Source: Rhexocercosporidium sp. MPI-PUGE-AT-0058
Taxonomy: Eukaryota > Ascomycota > Leotiomycetes > Helotiales
Length of the DNA stretch: 64,000 nt
Assembly: GCA_020746875.1 (NCBI GenBank)
Contig: JAGTJL010000008.1
Span: forward strand, 1,426,001-1,490,000
Direction of reading: 5' to 3'
Within the stretch, counting starts at the first letter, position 1. Each line of letters begins with the position of its first letter. The notes beneath the pieces were generated by a model. It was not told the DNA's origin, made no database searches, and saw only the letters and a program-made list of their open reading frames with translations. This document shows positions 10,496-19,597 of the stretch, in pieces. The position numbers were made by a program, and so were the translations under genes.

Positions 10496-12590
10496 TTATG
10501 CAATCTTAAAATCCATCTGCAAAACTCCCGACCTAATGTTGTACGCAAGTTGCGGCTCTAGCAGGAAACCCCTCTTCTCTGCACCTAGGGAAAGTGGCAT
10601 AAAAAGCCAAAGAGTCCCATAGTGTTCAGTGATCTAAAATCCGGCGTTCACCATAGCGTTAAGGAAGTCCTTCTATTGGTATTTCAAGGAGGATAGAGAG
10701 ATGGAGTCGAGAACTTCTTTCGGAAACCTTCAAAGAGCGTTCCGTGAACGTAAAATATGCGGGGTCTATAGCCAGGCATTCTGGGATCGGCAGCGTGCCA
10801 GTTGTTTCCAAATTGGTCTCAGCGGACGAATCCCTAACCACTTTATCGCTCGGTTTGTCAACTCTGGCAATGTTGTCTAGTACGACGCCTGAACCTTTGG
10901 CCTTCTGCTTAGGCTCGGGCTTGTATTGACGGTTGATCTGTCGGTGCTTGAAGACTTGAGGGTCGTGGTCATGGATTGACTTGCCGCATGACGAATGGAA
11001 ACCGTGATCAAATATCTCCCAGTACTCATCCAGACATTCTTTGGCTCATCACGTCTAATCAACGTTCAGCAGTGTTCTTGTTTTCCAGCAGGGATAGTCA
11101 AATTTGCAGCTGTTAAGAGGACCGAAACTCTTATATGATATTTCTTGCACTTCACCTAATGGTTCGCTTGGCACTTGGCCCATCTTTGGAAGGTTTCGAT
11201 ATGTTTTCTGCAGCTTTTTGGCCATTCCAAAGCAGATTTCGGCCATGATGACATGGTAATACGCACTTTCTGCAATAAATCCAGCGCAATCCTCCCAGTT
11301 ATCCTGGTTTTCAGCGGTCGGGTCTGGTTGACTTTGAAAAAATCGTATATAGCTTCCTTTGTCGAAGCCGCATATGCTTTGACAGTTTTCAGAAAGTATG
11401 ATGGATCTATCCTCAGATCCCAAAGATGGTCTAAAAGTTCAAGTTAGCGCTTGATTCATCACTTACCCAGTTGTCGCGTAGAGGTATACCTGCAGTCATC
11501 GTAAGATTGGCAGCAAGAAGGCATATAAGTTGGCGGAGGTCGAAGGACATTGGAGCACGATAGGGCGCACTGTGTTTTATATCGTTCACTGTTATCCAGC
11601 CTTCACTAGGATCTGGTAACGCACTGTTATGTAGAATGCCTTCGTAGCAACTTTCAAGAAATTGCAGCACTTTCTGTTGTATCTGAAGAATGAGTAATGC
11701 CTCAGATATCGTGTAATCAACTGTATACTTCAAGCGATCCTGTCCCTGTCCGTTGCTGACTAGAGAAACCACTCTACCATAGGTATTGGCGGTGTCTCCG
11801 GCGAGCGGTCTATCATGAAGTTCCATACATTAGTTGTCGGTCTCTACAGGTCCAGGAAAATTGATTTTGTGGCTGAAGCACAGGACATGTACAGAAGGTT
11901 CCAGGAAGAAAGAATCGATTGACGTACTGTACAAGGAATGACTAGGACAAGCGCTGACAGAAAATGAGCTCCTGTTTTCGTGAAAAGTTAGCATACTGAG
12001 TGTAACAAACTGAACACAACATATTTTGTATTATTGAGAAGACGTAGAATGGGTGGACTTGCATAACACTGTTCACAACAGTCGCTTCAAGATCCGAGGG
12101 AGCAAAGACTCTTGGAGGATTGCGGGCTCGAGGCTCTATGAACATCGGTAGGAATTTGCCTTTCGACAATTCTTCTAAGTTGATGTATGGGTACTTTGAA
12201 GCAGCTAAGTCTTCCTGATCCGTAACCGCATGTGGTAATAGCTGGAAAGGGTGGAATAGGCGAAGTACGGGCGGTGTACAAGAGGAATTTCAGGCTATGC
12301 TCCTACTAGAATATCTTTCTTCAACCCAGTGCTTTTCCGGACCCATCGACCTGAGATCGTATCCTGGTGGATGTCAAGGATATGCTGTTGTCTCTCCTAG
12401 CTTCTGAAGATCGAGGCAGCTCTGAATGCCGCTTCGTCTCGAATATCCTCAAGGAATCGCTCGACAGTTGCAAGGAATGGTCGCTCAGGGGCGGGTGAAG
12501 CGGGATTTGTGTTATTCTTGTTGATGTGTATAGTCCGGAGGCAATTCATATGGTTAATTGAAGTCTTTTAAATTGTGTCTGACAATCAAA
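10496..12590 (-). pseudogene. Decayed gene of an uncharacterised fungal-specific family
   Basis: Reading the minus strand gives long stretches that resemble one large fungal protein family of unknown function, but not in a continuous frame. In order: ERPFLATVERFLEDIRDEA, then an in-frame TAG before ERQQHILDIHQD, a second TAG before PEIPLVHRPYF, a shift of frame into LLPHAVTDQEDL and KFLPMFIEPRARNPPRVFA. A TAA precedes MELHDRPLAGDTANTYGR. The stretch APYRAPMSFDLRQL is followed, again out of phase, by LLDHLWDLRIDPSYF. Then comes NWEDCAGFIAESAYYHV, a cluster of TAG and two TGA near 11050, ITEHYGTLWLFMP after another stop, and the end near 10496. Some breaks could be introns, but at least three stops have no usable splice sites around them. 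Many stops could arise by C-to-T change of Gln, Arg or Trp codons, as in RIP or simple decay. The family is recognised from memory of its DHxWxLRxDPxYF-type motif. Confidence 0.68.
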
Positions 12591-12795
12591 AGGAACTCGT
12601 GTCAAGCATCCCAAGGTTATTGATGTTATTTCTGGTAGTCCTTTTCGGGTGAGAGCGCCCGAGTTACTCATCTCCAAACAGCAAGGAACGCTGCTGTGCT
12701 GATGAAGTTGCCATTGGCTTCAAGATCTTGTTTGCCCTGGCATTACTGGCTTACTCACTTCGTTGATGTGCCAAAGCGAACGGAAAATGTGTGTT

Positions 12796-14032
12796 TCATA
12801 TTGGTTCTTGATCACCAGCAACCTCCTCATCGTCATCTTCTTCGTCAAGATCCTCCAATGGAAATGTGAGAATGGCAGCAATTCCGCCCAGCCCTTCTAA
12901 CCTCTTCCCACTTTCATGATCACTGCTGAGCACCCTAGCGTCACCTCCTTCCTCCTTGACTTTATCCACCAAAGTAACCCATCGCTTCCGAGTTCCAATT
13001 TCCTGACTCCGAAACAGAGCATTGCTGATAAGCAAGACTCCACCACCACGTCCAACTGCACCTTTGTCAACAGCTTGCTCGACTTCCGTCGGCCCATACC
13101 ACGCTCTTCCATCGTCCTTTCGAAGCAGCGTCATGAAGTCATCCATGAATCGGGTTTCTCTTGAATATTTGGTGTCCTTCAATTTCGCTAGTACTTCAGG
13201 ACTCTTCAGGACTTCGTTCAAGCTGTGAAGATGGCCCGAGCTCGAATGAACGACCACAAAATTGCTCTTGTTTGCTAATACAGCCTTTTCCGCTTTTCGT
13301 GTGGCCTCGTCGATGATATACTTCTGGAATCCAGCAGCTGTGAATCCGGGACTTGCAAGTAACAGAGGCCTCGGTTGCGTGATGTCGACATGCCGCTTCA
13401 ATGTCTCCAGTGTTGTCTCGTAGAATTTTATCAAGCCTTTGTCGTGATCGCCTGCCCTGCCAGATCTTTTCCTCGGAATGCCAGTCTCAACCCTTTGCTT
13501 CAATATCGTTTGGTGCTCTGTGATGAGACAAATGTTCGCCATACCCTCTTGCATGACCACTGCTGGCACAGTCCCTTCCTTATCCTGCTTGACTGCTTCC
13601 CTTACCACGTCCAGGGCCACAGAGTCCCATCCTTGGCTCTTCTCGAGAGTGAAGTTCCGTTGTAGCTCTAGGTCGAGGGTATGGAACGCGCCGACCTTCA
13701 CCCACTTGTTCTCTTCTGCCACTTGCCCACTAACATGCAGCTGTCCGGCTTGCGGATCAAAGTCGATAGACGTGACTCGAATAAGTAGAGTGATGTGAAC
13801 TCGTGTGGAGGATGTGCTGCCTGTAGCAGACTCGGTCGTTACACGACGGATAGCGCTTGCGCGGAGGAGATCAGTAGGTGCGATGAGATTGTAGGCATGC
13901 CACTATCGCCAATTAATTCGCTTGGGAAGAGAGTTCCTAGAGAGGAGGGAATACCATGTCTTCTGGTTCTTCAGGGAACAGGGTGATGGTTCCAGAGCCA
14001 TCGCGCTCAATGTTCTGCTTGATGAGGCGCAT
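12796..14032 (-). CDS. DOM34: Dom34/Pelota ribosome rescue factor
   Basis: Two exons on the minus strand (13955-14032, 12796-13902) encode 394 residues, near the length of yeast Dom34 (386). The N-terminus MRLIKQNIERDGSG and the block EDMWHAYNLIAPTDLLRASAIRRVTTE (split by the intron) are the Sm-like domain A signature. The central domain has LLLASPGFTAAGFQKYI in place of the GGQ of eRF1, so it does not hydrolyse peptidyl-tRNA. The C-terminal domain ends in an acidic tail (DLDEEDDDEEV). Known role: with Hbs1 it binds the empty A site of stalled ribosomes and triggers splitting in no-go and non-stop decay. Nothing unusual in the gene. Confidence 0.95.
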
Positions 14033-14455
14033 TTTTTCGTATCAAGGAATCGAAAAGAGTGGTGAGTTGGAGCTAGAGCTGTATAATATTTTGCATGAGC
14101 CCTGAGGTGAATGCCCCTGTTTTCTTGGTGGTGAACAGCACACCGTGCCAAGGACTTGTGATGAGGTCGGTGGTGGGGTAATTTGGAGGGGCAAATACTT
14201 TTGAGATTTCAAAATACTTGATTTTGGTCACTTTTGGAAAGGTGTGTAATGAAATGTATGCGAAGCGCTAGTAGATCTCTTTCGGACTTATATTTCATGC
14301 ATATTTACGACCCAAAGACTTGCACATTCACTTCCAGGAGCCAGGGCAAGTCTCGTGTAGCCAATCGCATCATGCATTTACATTACCCCACTAAGATACT
14401 CCACACTAAGGTCTTCTTGTTTGTAGTCAACCTCAAATAGGCTCTTCCTTTATCG
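14033..14455. other. Upstream region of DOM34
   Basis: About 420 bases between the DOM34 start and the small minus-strand reading frame that ends at 14456. No gene is visible; open frames are short. Confidence 0.45.
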
Positions 14456-14690
14456 TCATTTGATTAGAGTCTCTGGAAACTCATCGATTATCTCCAATGT
14501 CAAGACTGCACCAAATCCAGCATCATTTAGCAAATTCAAAGCCATTTTCGGGGTTAAGGTAAGTCCTCGGGGATGTTCTGTTCGCTGTCCATCCATAGCG
14601 AGCGTACACATCCTGATTTCAAATCCCACTCCCACCTTCAAACCCTCATGTCTTATACCTGCTATCTGTCTTAAAATTGAACTGTTATCT
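14456..14690 (-). other. Coding-like minus-strand fragment, unrecognised
   Basis: A minus-strand frame from about 14690 to the stop at 14456 reads like the C-terminal part of a real protein: HPRGLTLTPKMALNLLNDAG, then TLEIIDEFPETLIK. The mix of hydrophobic and charged residues is unlike the other shadow frames nearby. There is no proper ATG, the frame closes upstream, and a second short open stretch (MAAIDLLSKRDFVSKCELV) overlaps the 5' end of the aldo-keto reductase gene on the opposite strand. It may be a remnant of a gene, or the last exon of one whose other exons are lost. The LTPKMALNLLNDAG part loosely recalls the end of SAM-dependent methyltransferases, but I cannot assign it. Confidence 0.3.
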
Positions 14691-14749
14691 CCTTCTCCTC
14701 GTCAACCAACTCGCACTTACTAACAAAGTCTCGTTTTGATAGTAAGTCA

Positions 14750-15996
14750 ATGGCGGCCATCAGCATCAACTCTAAGCAACAGATGAACTCTGGCTTTTAC
14801 ATTCCCGTCCTAGGATATGGTGTAGGTAACCTAATCACAGTCAATTTCGCACAAATCTAACAGCGCCCAGGTCTATCAAGTGCAAGTAAGGACTAAGCGT
14901 CTGTGTTTCTGGCGCTGACTTCAGCAAAAGTCCAGCAGATATCTGTGGCGACGTAGTCACACAAGCCCTGAAAGCCGGATATCGTCATGTATAGTTCTCC
15001 TAGTTGATTAAGAGTACAAACGTTTATCTAATACTTGATAGGTCGACTGTGCTGCCATGTACCGCAATGAAATTCCAGCTGGAAAAGCCATTCGAGATTC
15101 TGGAGTTCCTCGTGAAGAAGTGTTCTTCACAAGCAAGGTCTATCAACCCGCACTCACTTATGTAAGTCCAGCTTCTTTAGATTGTCTTCCCTTCCATATG
15201 TCGTTTTCAAAGTGAGGTGTCTGCATGTTTTGTATTGCACTCAGATAATGAAGTCTCCCCCGTATGTACAGTGCAAGCAGCTACTAACTTAAGCTTCAGG
15301 AAGGCGTGAAAGCTCAGATAGACTTGAGCTTGAAGAACTGCGGTCTGGGTTATCTGGATCTCATGCTAATACACGCTCCCTATGGGGGTCGAGAAGGCCG
15401 AAAGGGTGCTTGGAAAGCACTTGTTGAGTCTGTGGAGGAAGGAAAAGTTCGCAGTATCGGTGTCAGTAACTATGGTGTTAAGCATTTGGATGAGATGGAA
15501 GAGTACATGAAGGAGCTTGAGGAAGAAGGTGGCAAAGGGAAGGGTGGCGTGATTAGTGTCGGCCAGTGGGAAATCCACCCATGGCTTCCTCGCCCAGACA
15601 TTGTTGGTATGTTGTACACTTTCTCCTCGACTTGAGCCAACCGCTTCTCGACACGGAATGTTCAATCAATGCTGACAGTCTTGACCACCAGAATGGTGCA
15701 AAACGAGAAATATCGTCATCGAAGCCTATTCTCCTCTAGTTCGCGCGCAGAGACTAGATGACAAGGATCTCCAGCCCTTGACCAAGAAGTACGGGAAGAG
15801 TGCTGCCCAGATTCTCATCAGATGGAGTTTACAACGTGGGTTCGTGCCTTTGCCAAAGAGTGTTACTTCGAACCGGATCGTGGATAATGCCACAGTCTAC
15901 GACTTTGAGTTGACTGAGGAGGATATCAAAAGTCTTACCTTTGACAGCTATAGTGTAAGCGGTTGGGATCCAACAGTTGCCACGCTTGACAAGTAG
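14750..15996 (+). CDS. Aldo-keto reductase
   Basis: Six exons (14750-14821, 14871-14881, 14925-14988, 15042-15161, 15300-15606, 15692-15996) join to 292 residues. It is a standard (beta/alpha)8 aldo-keto reductase. The catalytic tetrad is visible as Asp51 and Tyr56 (HVDCAAMYRNE), Lys81 (FFTSKVY) and His114 (LMLIHAPY). IGVSNYGVKHL, SVGQWEIHPWLP and LPKSVTSNRI (NADPH phosphate binding) follow. It reduces aldehydes or ketones with NADPH in the cytosol; the substrate is unknown. Exon 2 is only 11 nt (GTCTATCAAGT) and the following 43-nt intron starts GCAAGT rather than GT; this is the only reading that keeps GVYQ and PADICGD in frame. Intron 4 (138 nt) is longer than the others. Similar to Gre3/D-galacturonate-reductase-type enzymes in layout. 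Confidence 0.9.
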
Positions 15997-16449
15997 ATAA
16001 GCTTTTTCGGCTGTCAAACGTGTCCTAACTGAGAACCAGCCAGATTTGGTACCCTTATTAGTGGTGTAATGAGATTCTGTCAAATATTCAATGTCTCCCA
16101 GTGACTTTCCAATGGTATTCCAGCTTTCCCCAATGATTACAGCACTGTTCTCCACAGAAGGAGTCTGTAACAATATCTGGTATCTGGACCGTAAAGTTTG
16201 AAAATACTCAATGCGAACGAGTGCTACTTTGGCAGCCCACATGGATATGGGAATCTTGGTAGTGGTGTCCTAGGTAGCTCGCTCATATGAGATTAGAAAG
16301 TTGATATTATTGAAGCGGTACCAGTTTCCTCCCCCCGGAGTCCACTACGATACATTTTGCGATAATGTCTTGGATTTCATACACAGGTAGATGCATTTGG
16401 GAAGCATGCTTCATGGTTCACCAGCCAATGCTAAGTAGGTCACGTTTTC
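15997..16449. other. Intergenic after aldo-keto reductase
   Basis: About 450 bases of 3' flank of the reductase gene and distal upstream region of the next gene. No gene or repeat seen. Confidence 0.45.
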
Positions 16450-16470
16450 TCGCGTCAAGCCACGACGCGT
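16450..16470 (+). promoter_or_regulatory. Pair of MluI-box-like (MCB) sites
   Basis: TCGCGT at 16450-16455 and a perfect ACGCGT at 16465-16470, 15 bases apart, about 200 bases before the ATG at 16669. In yeasts ACGCGT is the binding site of MBF, which drives G1/S genes. Whether it acts so here is inference; the six-base site can occur by chance. Confidence 0.4.
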
Positions 16471-16668
16471 AGAATTCTCAACAACAAGAACTTCGAGCCG
16501 TCATCCCTCGGCTGTCCGCATCCTTTTGAACCCCGCCATCAGACCCCCAGACATTATTGCGACTGCCAAGTGTTGAAGCAAGATCATACAACAATCGTAA
16601 GTATCAGCATATGCATAGTTCACTTGGTCAAGAAAGTGACATTTGCAGATTCGTCGGGATGCAGCAGG

Positions 16669-18960
16669 ATGACGGGTGGTCAACGAACCTTCGAACTTAT
16701 ACCCACTTCGCTGGTAAAATCCAATGGACAACGACGCCCCATGACAAGCAAGGCCGCGAAAAAGGCATACCAGCAAGCAAACCGTGGACCCAAAGTTTCG
16801 AGGGCAGAGCAGCATAGGCGCGACAATGCAGAGTTGGAGCAACAGAAGAGGGAATACGAAAAGGAGCGGGCAGCGGCAAGGGCGAAAGCAGCAAGAGAAA
16901 AGAAAGCGGCGAAGGCGAATGAAGAGAGGGAAGCCCGGAGAAAGCAAGGCCTTCCAGAGCCTAGCAAATTCGTTCATGCGAGTCAGCCTACGATATCGAG
17001 ATTTGTAAGGAGCAACAGTACGAGTAAGCGGACATGGCAGCAGATGGAGAGTGTGGCAGAGGACTCGGACAAGACCATATCGGATACAGAAAAGGATGAT
17101 GAAGGACCACTAGCAAAACGACGACCGCCCGATGAAAGCTCTGATAATGAGTTTGGAGAGTTTCCCTCCCTGTCACAATCGGATCTCCTCGAGCAGATTG
17201 ATAGCTCTATACTATCAGCCAAAGATGGTAAACCTGCATCAGGATCGCTAGCGAAAGCTCATCCACCTCTACAGACTTGTCGCCGTGAAGCCTCGCCAGA
17301 GCTACCGCCAATGAAAGAGAGCGATGCAGACGCGATATTGACTTCTCAGGCGCTCGACGAATTGGTAACGACCCAGCTACTGTCGGATCTGGTTGAAGCG
17401 GTCGCCAAATCCGATTCCATTGAACCACCAAATAGGCATGCTTCACAAAGCCAAGCGGAGACAACTTTAGCGCCAAAGCCTCAGCCATCGCCTAGACGAT
17501 CTGGTAGAGTGGCAGAGAAGTTTGAAAAGGCAGCTACTGTTCTCAACGCTACAAAGCCGGTAACCGTACCTATAGCCGAGATTCCGAAGAGAGTCGTCGA
17601 TACCACGAAACCGTACGATGTAATTGTCAACAGTCTTAGAAATGATGGTTTCAAGACTCCGGCTCCGAAGCCAATATTACAAGGACGATCTGTCAACATG
17701 CCATCTCCACGTCTTCCCACAAGAGTAAGCAGGGCCGCAGTATCAATACACACGCCTCAAAAGCCCTCTGATCTATCACGGCATGCCAGATATTCTGCTT
17801 CTAAACCCTTCTCGAACATCCCTCCGTCTTCTACTCAAGCTTTTCTGGAAAATCACCTGGAAGATTTCTTTCCAAGCCCGACCCAGGCAGTACGGGAACT
17901 CCTCGATGATGTGGATGATTTGCCGTCCAATACACAAGTCGCTAGGGACCTCAGCCCAGAGAAGGCAGAGAAGTTCAAGTTCGAGGACTTTTGCAGTACG
18001 CAAGATCTGATTCTCTCGCCTGAAGACTTAGTTGAGTTGATCACACCAAATTGCAGCCCTCTCAAGCCTCTCGACGAGGCTGCAACGGACTCTCTGAATC
18101 GCAGGGTGCATATTAATGTTGACGAGGAGCTCAATCCTAGCAACACAATAAAAAAAGATCTTAACGACTTTTTTGGTACGCAAGATCTGATTTTGTCCCC
18201 TCAGGACTGGGACGAAATATGCTCACCAAGTCGTGCACCTCCAACCCCTAGTCAGAAGGCAAATTCAGAGGATTCAAGTAGCCGAGCTATTGTACCTCCA
18301 CATCCCACTTCACAAAGGAAAGGACGTTTCTTTCAGGAGAAAGAAGAGGACTTGTATCATGCTGCCATCCAGGAAAGCAAGGCTACTTCAACTCAGGTTA
18401 CTACCAAAGTCCAGGCAGATATTTCAGCGTCATTTGGCCGGAACCAATCTGATTCAACAGACTACGGAGATTTCGACTTCAACTTACCAGGTCTATTCAA
18501 GCAGAAAGAAGACGAGGACCTAGAAGCTGCTATTCATGAAAGCAAAATCACGGCTGAGCTTGAGGCGAAGAGGCTTGCGTTGGTCGGCACGCTAGGCATT
18601 ACTCGGATCCAGTCCAACTCAACCGCCTATGGAGACTTTGACTTACCACGTCTCTTCGAAGAAAATGAAGAAGAGATACACAAAAGCAAGACGGGATCGA
18701 AGGCGCAAGCCCCACAGCACGCAGAAGACTTAACAACCAACAATGGAAAGGGCAAACCCCGACGCTTTTTCGAGGAAAAGTACGAAGACCAACTCCATGC
18801 CGCTACTCACGAGAGTAAAATGCTTGCTGCACAGAAAGTCCCTTTGAAAGAGGGGTCCGAGAAGCCGGAGAGGACTCTTAAGAGAGTTCTGTCCACAGCG
18901 ACGGATTATGGAGATGACGATTTTACAGGCTGCTCTCAGGAGCTTTTGAATCTGTGTTGA
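16669..18960 (+). CDS. Disordered protein with PIP-box-like motif and TQ repeats
   Basis: A single coding exon from the ATG at 16669 gives 763 residues. A 5'-leader intron (16597-16648, GTAAGT to TTTGCAG) is likely, and it removes the sequence that would extend the frame. The N-terminus (about 30-100) is a highly charged coiled coil rich in Ala/Arg/Glu/Lys. Residues 106-113, QPTISRFV, resemble a PCNA-interacting PIP box (Q-x-x-I-x-x-aromatic). The middle holds repeated DF-x-x-TQ units: FFPSPTQ, then FCSTQDLILSP (TQ at 444) and FFGTQDLILSP (TQ at 504), exactly 60 residues apart. The C-terminus has four copies of a unit like RFFQEKEEDLYHAAIQESK (starting near 553, 609, 661 and 699), alternating with TDYGDFDF-type acidic boxes. 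I do not recognise a named family. A nuclear, DNA-replication or repair role is suggested by the motif set, not shown. Confidence 0.75.
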   Translation: MTGGQRTFELIPTSLVKSNGQRRPMTSKAAKKAYQQANRGPKVSRAEQHRRDNAELEQQKREYEKERAAARAKAAREKKAAKANEEREARRKQGLPEPSKFVHASQPTISRFVRSNSTSKRTWQQMESVAEDSDKTISDTEKDDEGPLAKRRPPDESSDNEFGEFPSLSQSDLLEQIDSSILSAKDGKPASGSLAKAHPPLQTCRREASPELPPMKESDADAILTSQALDELVTTQLLSDLVEAVAKSDSIEPPNRHASQSQAETTLAPKPQPSPRRSGRVAEKFEKAATVLNATKPVTVPIAEIPKRVVDTTKPYDVIVNSLRNDGFKTPAPKPILQGRSVNMPSPRLPTRVSRAAVSIHTPQKPSDLSRHARYSASKPFSNIPPSSTQAFLENHLEDFFPSPTQAVRELLDDVDDLPSNTQVARDLSPEKAEKFKFEDFCSTQDLILSPEDLVELITPNCSPLKPLDEAATDSLNRRVHINVDEELNPSNTIKKDLNDFFGTQDLILSPQDWDEICSPSRAPPTPSQKANSEDSSSRAIVPPHPTSQRKGRFFQEKEEDLYHAAIQESKATSTQVTTKVQADISASFGRNQSDSTDYGDFDFNLPGLFKQKEDEDLEAAIHESKITAELEAKRLALVGTLGITRIQSNSTAYGDFDLPRLFEENEEEIHKSKTGSKAQAPQHAEDLTTNNGKGKPRRFFEEKYEDQLHAATHESKMLAAQKVPLKEGSEKPERTLKRVLSTATDYGDDDFTGCSQELLNLC

Positions 18961-19597
18961 TTTGACTACGAGAGTCACTTTTCTTTTGTATCGGATATGC
19001 ATTGGGATTGGGTATGGGAGCATAAATCGGTTCCATTGGGAGGGAGCATTGGGTAGATGGGAATAAGGCATAGAAGCATGGATATGGACAGACAGGACGG
19101 CTAGTTCCGTTGGCTGGCAGCATTATGGATTGCATATTCAGGGTTTCAGACATTGGGAGGATTTGCATATTCCTTAGGACTTGTTGGGCACGCATTGTCG
19201 GTTTGCGTGTATGCATAGGAAAGGAACGATACCCATAGCATTTTTGGAATAGCAAGGAATGGGATGCGCATTATAAGCCCTTCATGCGAGTGCCCATAAC
19301 CAATGCAACAAGGTCGTTCATATTTTGACTTCTAAGCCGTCACATTACAGTTTGGTTCTGGACAGGTCTTCTTCTATTCTCTCTTCCATTGAAAGTAAAA
19401 TCCGCAAAGGGATCGGTCTCGGGGTATGCTAACTAAACTATCTAAAACACAAAATCGCAACGGTTCAATTCCAATCATCCAGTGCCAGTCAACATATAGA
19501 AGACATGCGTGCAAGTCACTACATGTGTGATGCCTTTTCCTCCCATCAATCACTTTTTTGCATTATCATCAAGTCGTCAGTCATCTCTGCAAGCCGC
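18961..19597. other. Intergenic between convergent genes
   Basis: About 640 bases that serve as 3' flanks of two convergent genes. No open frame of note and no repeat. Confidence 0.5.

Noticed and set aside
16501..16977. 158-codon hydrophobic minus-strand frame opposite the PIP/TQ gene
   Set aside because: It is the antisense of a charged coiled coil on the plus strand, a common cause of false hydrophobic frames.
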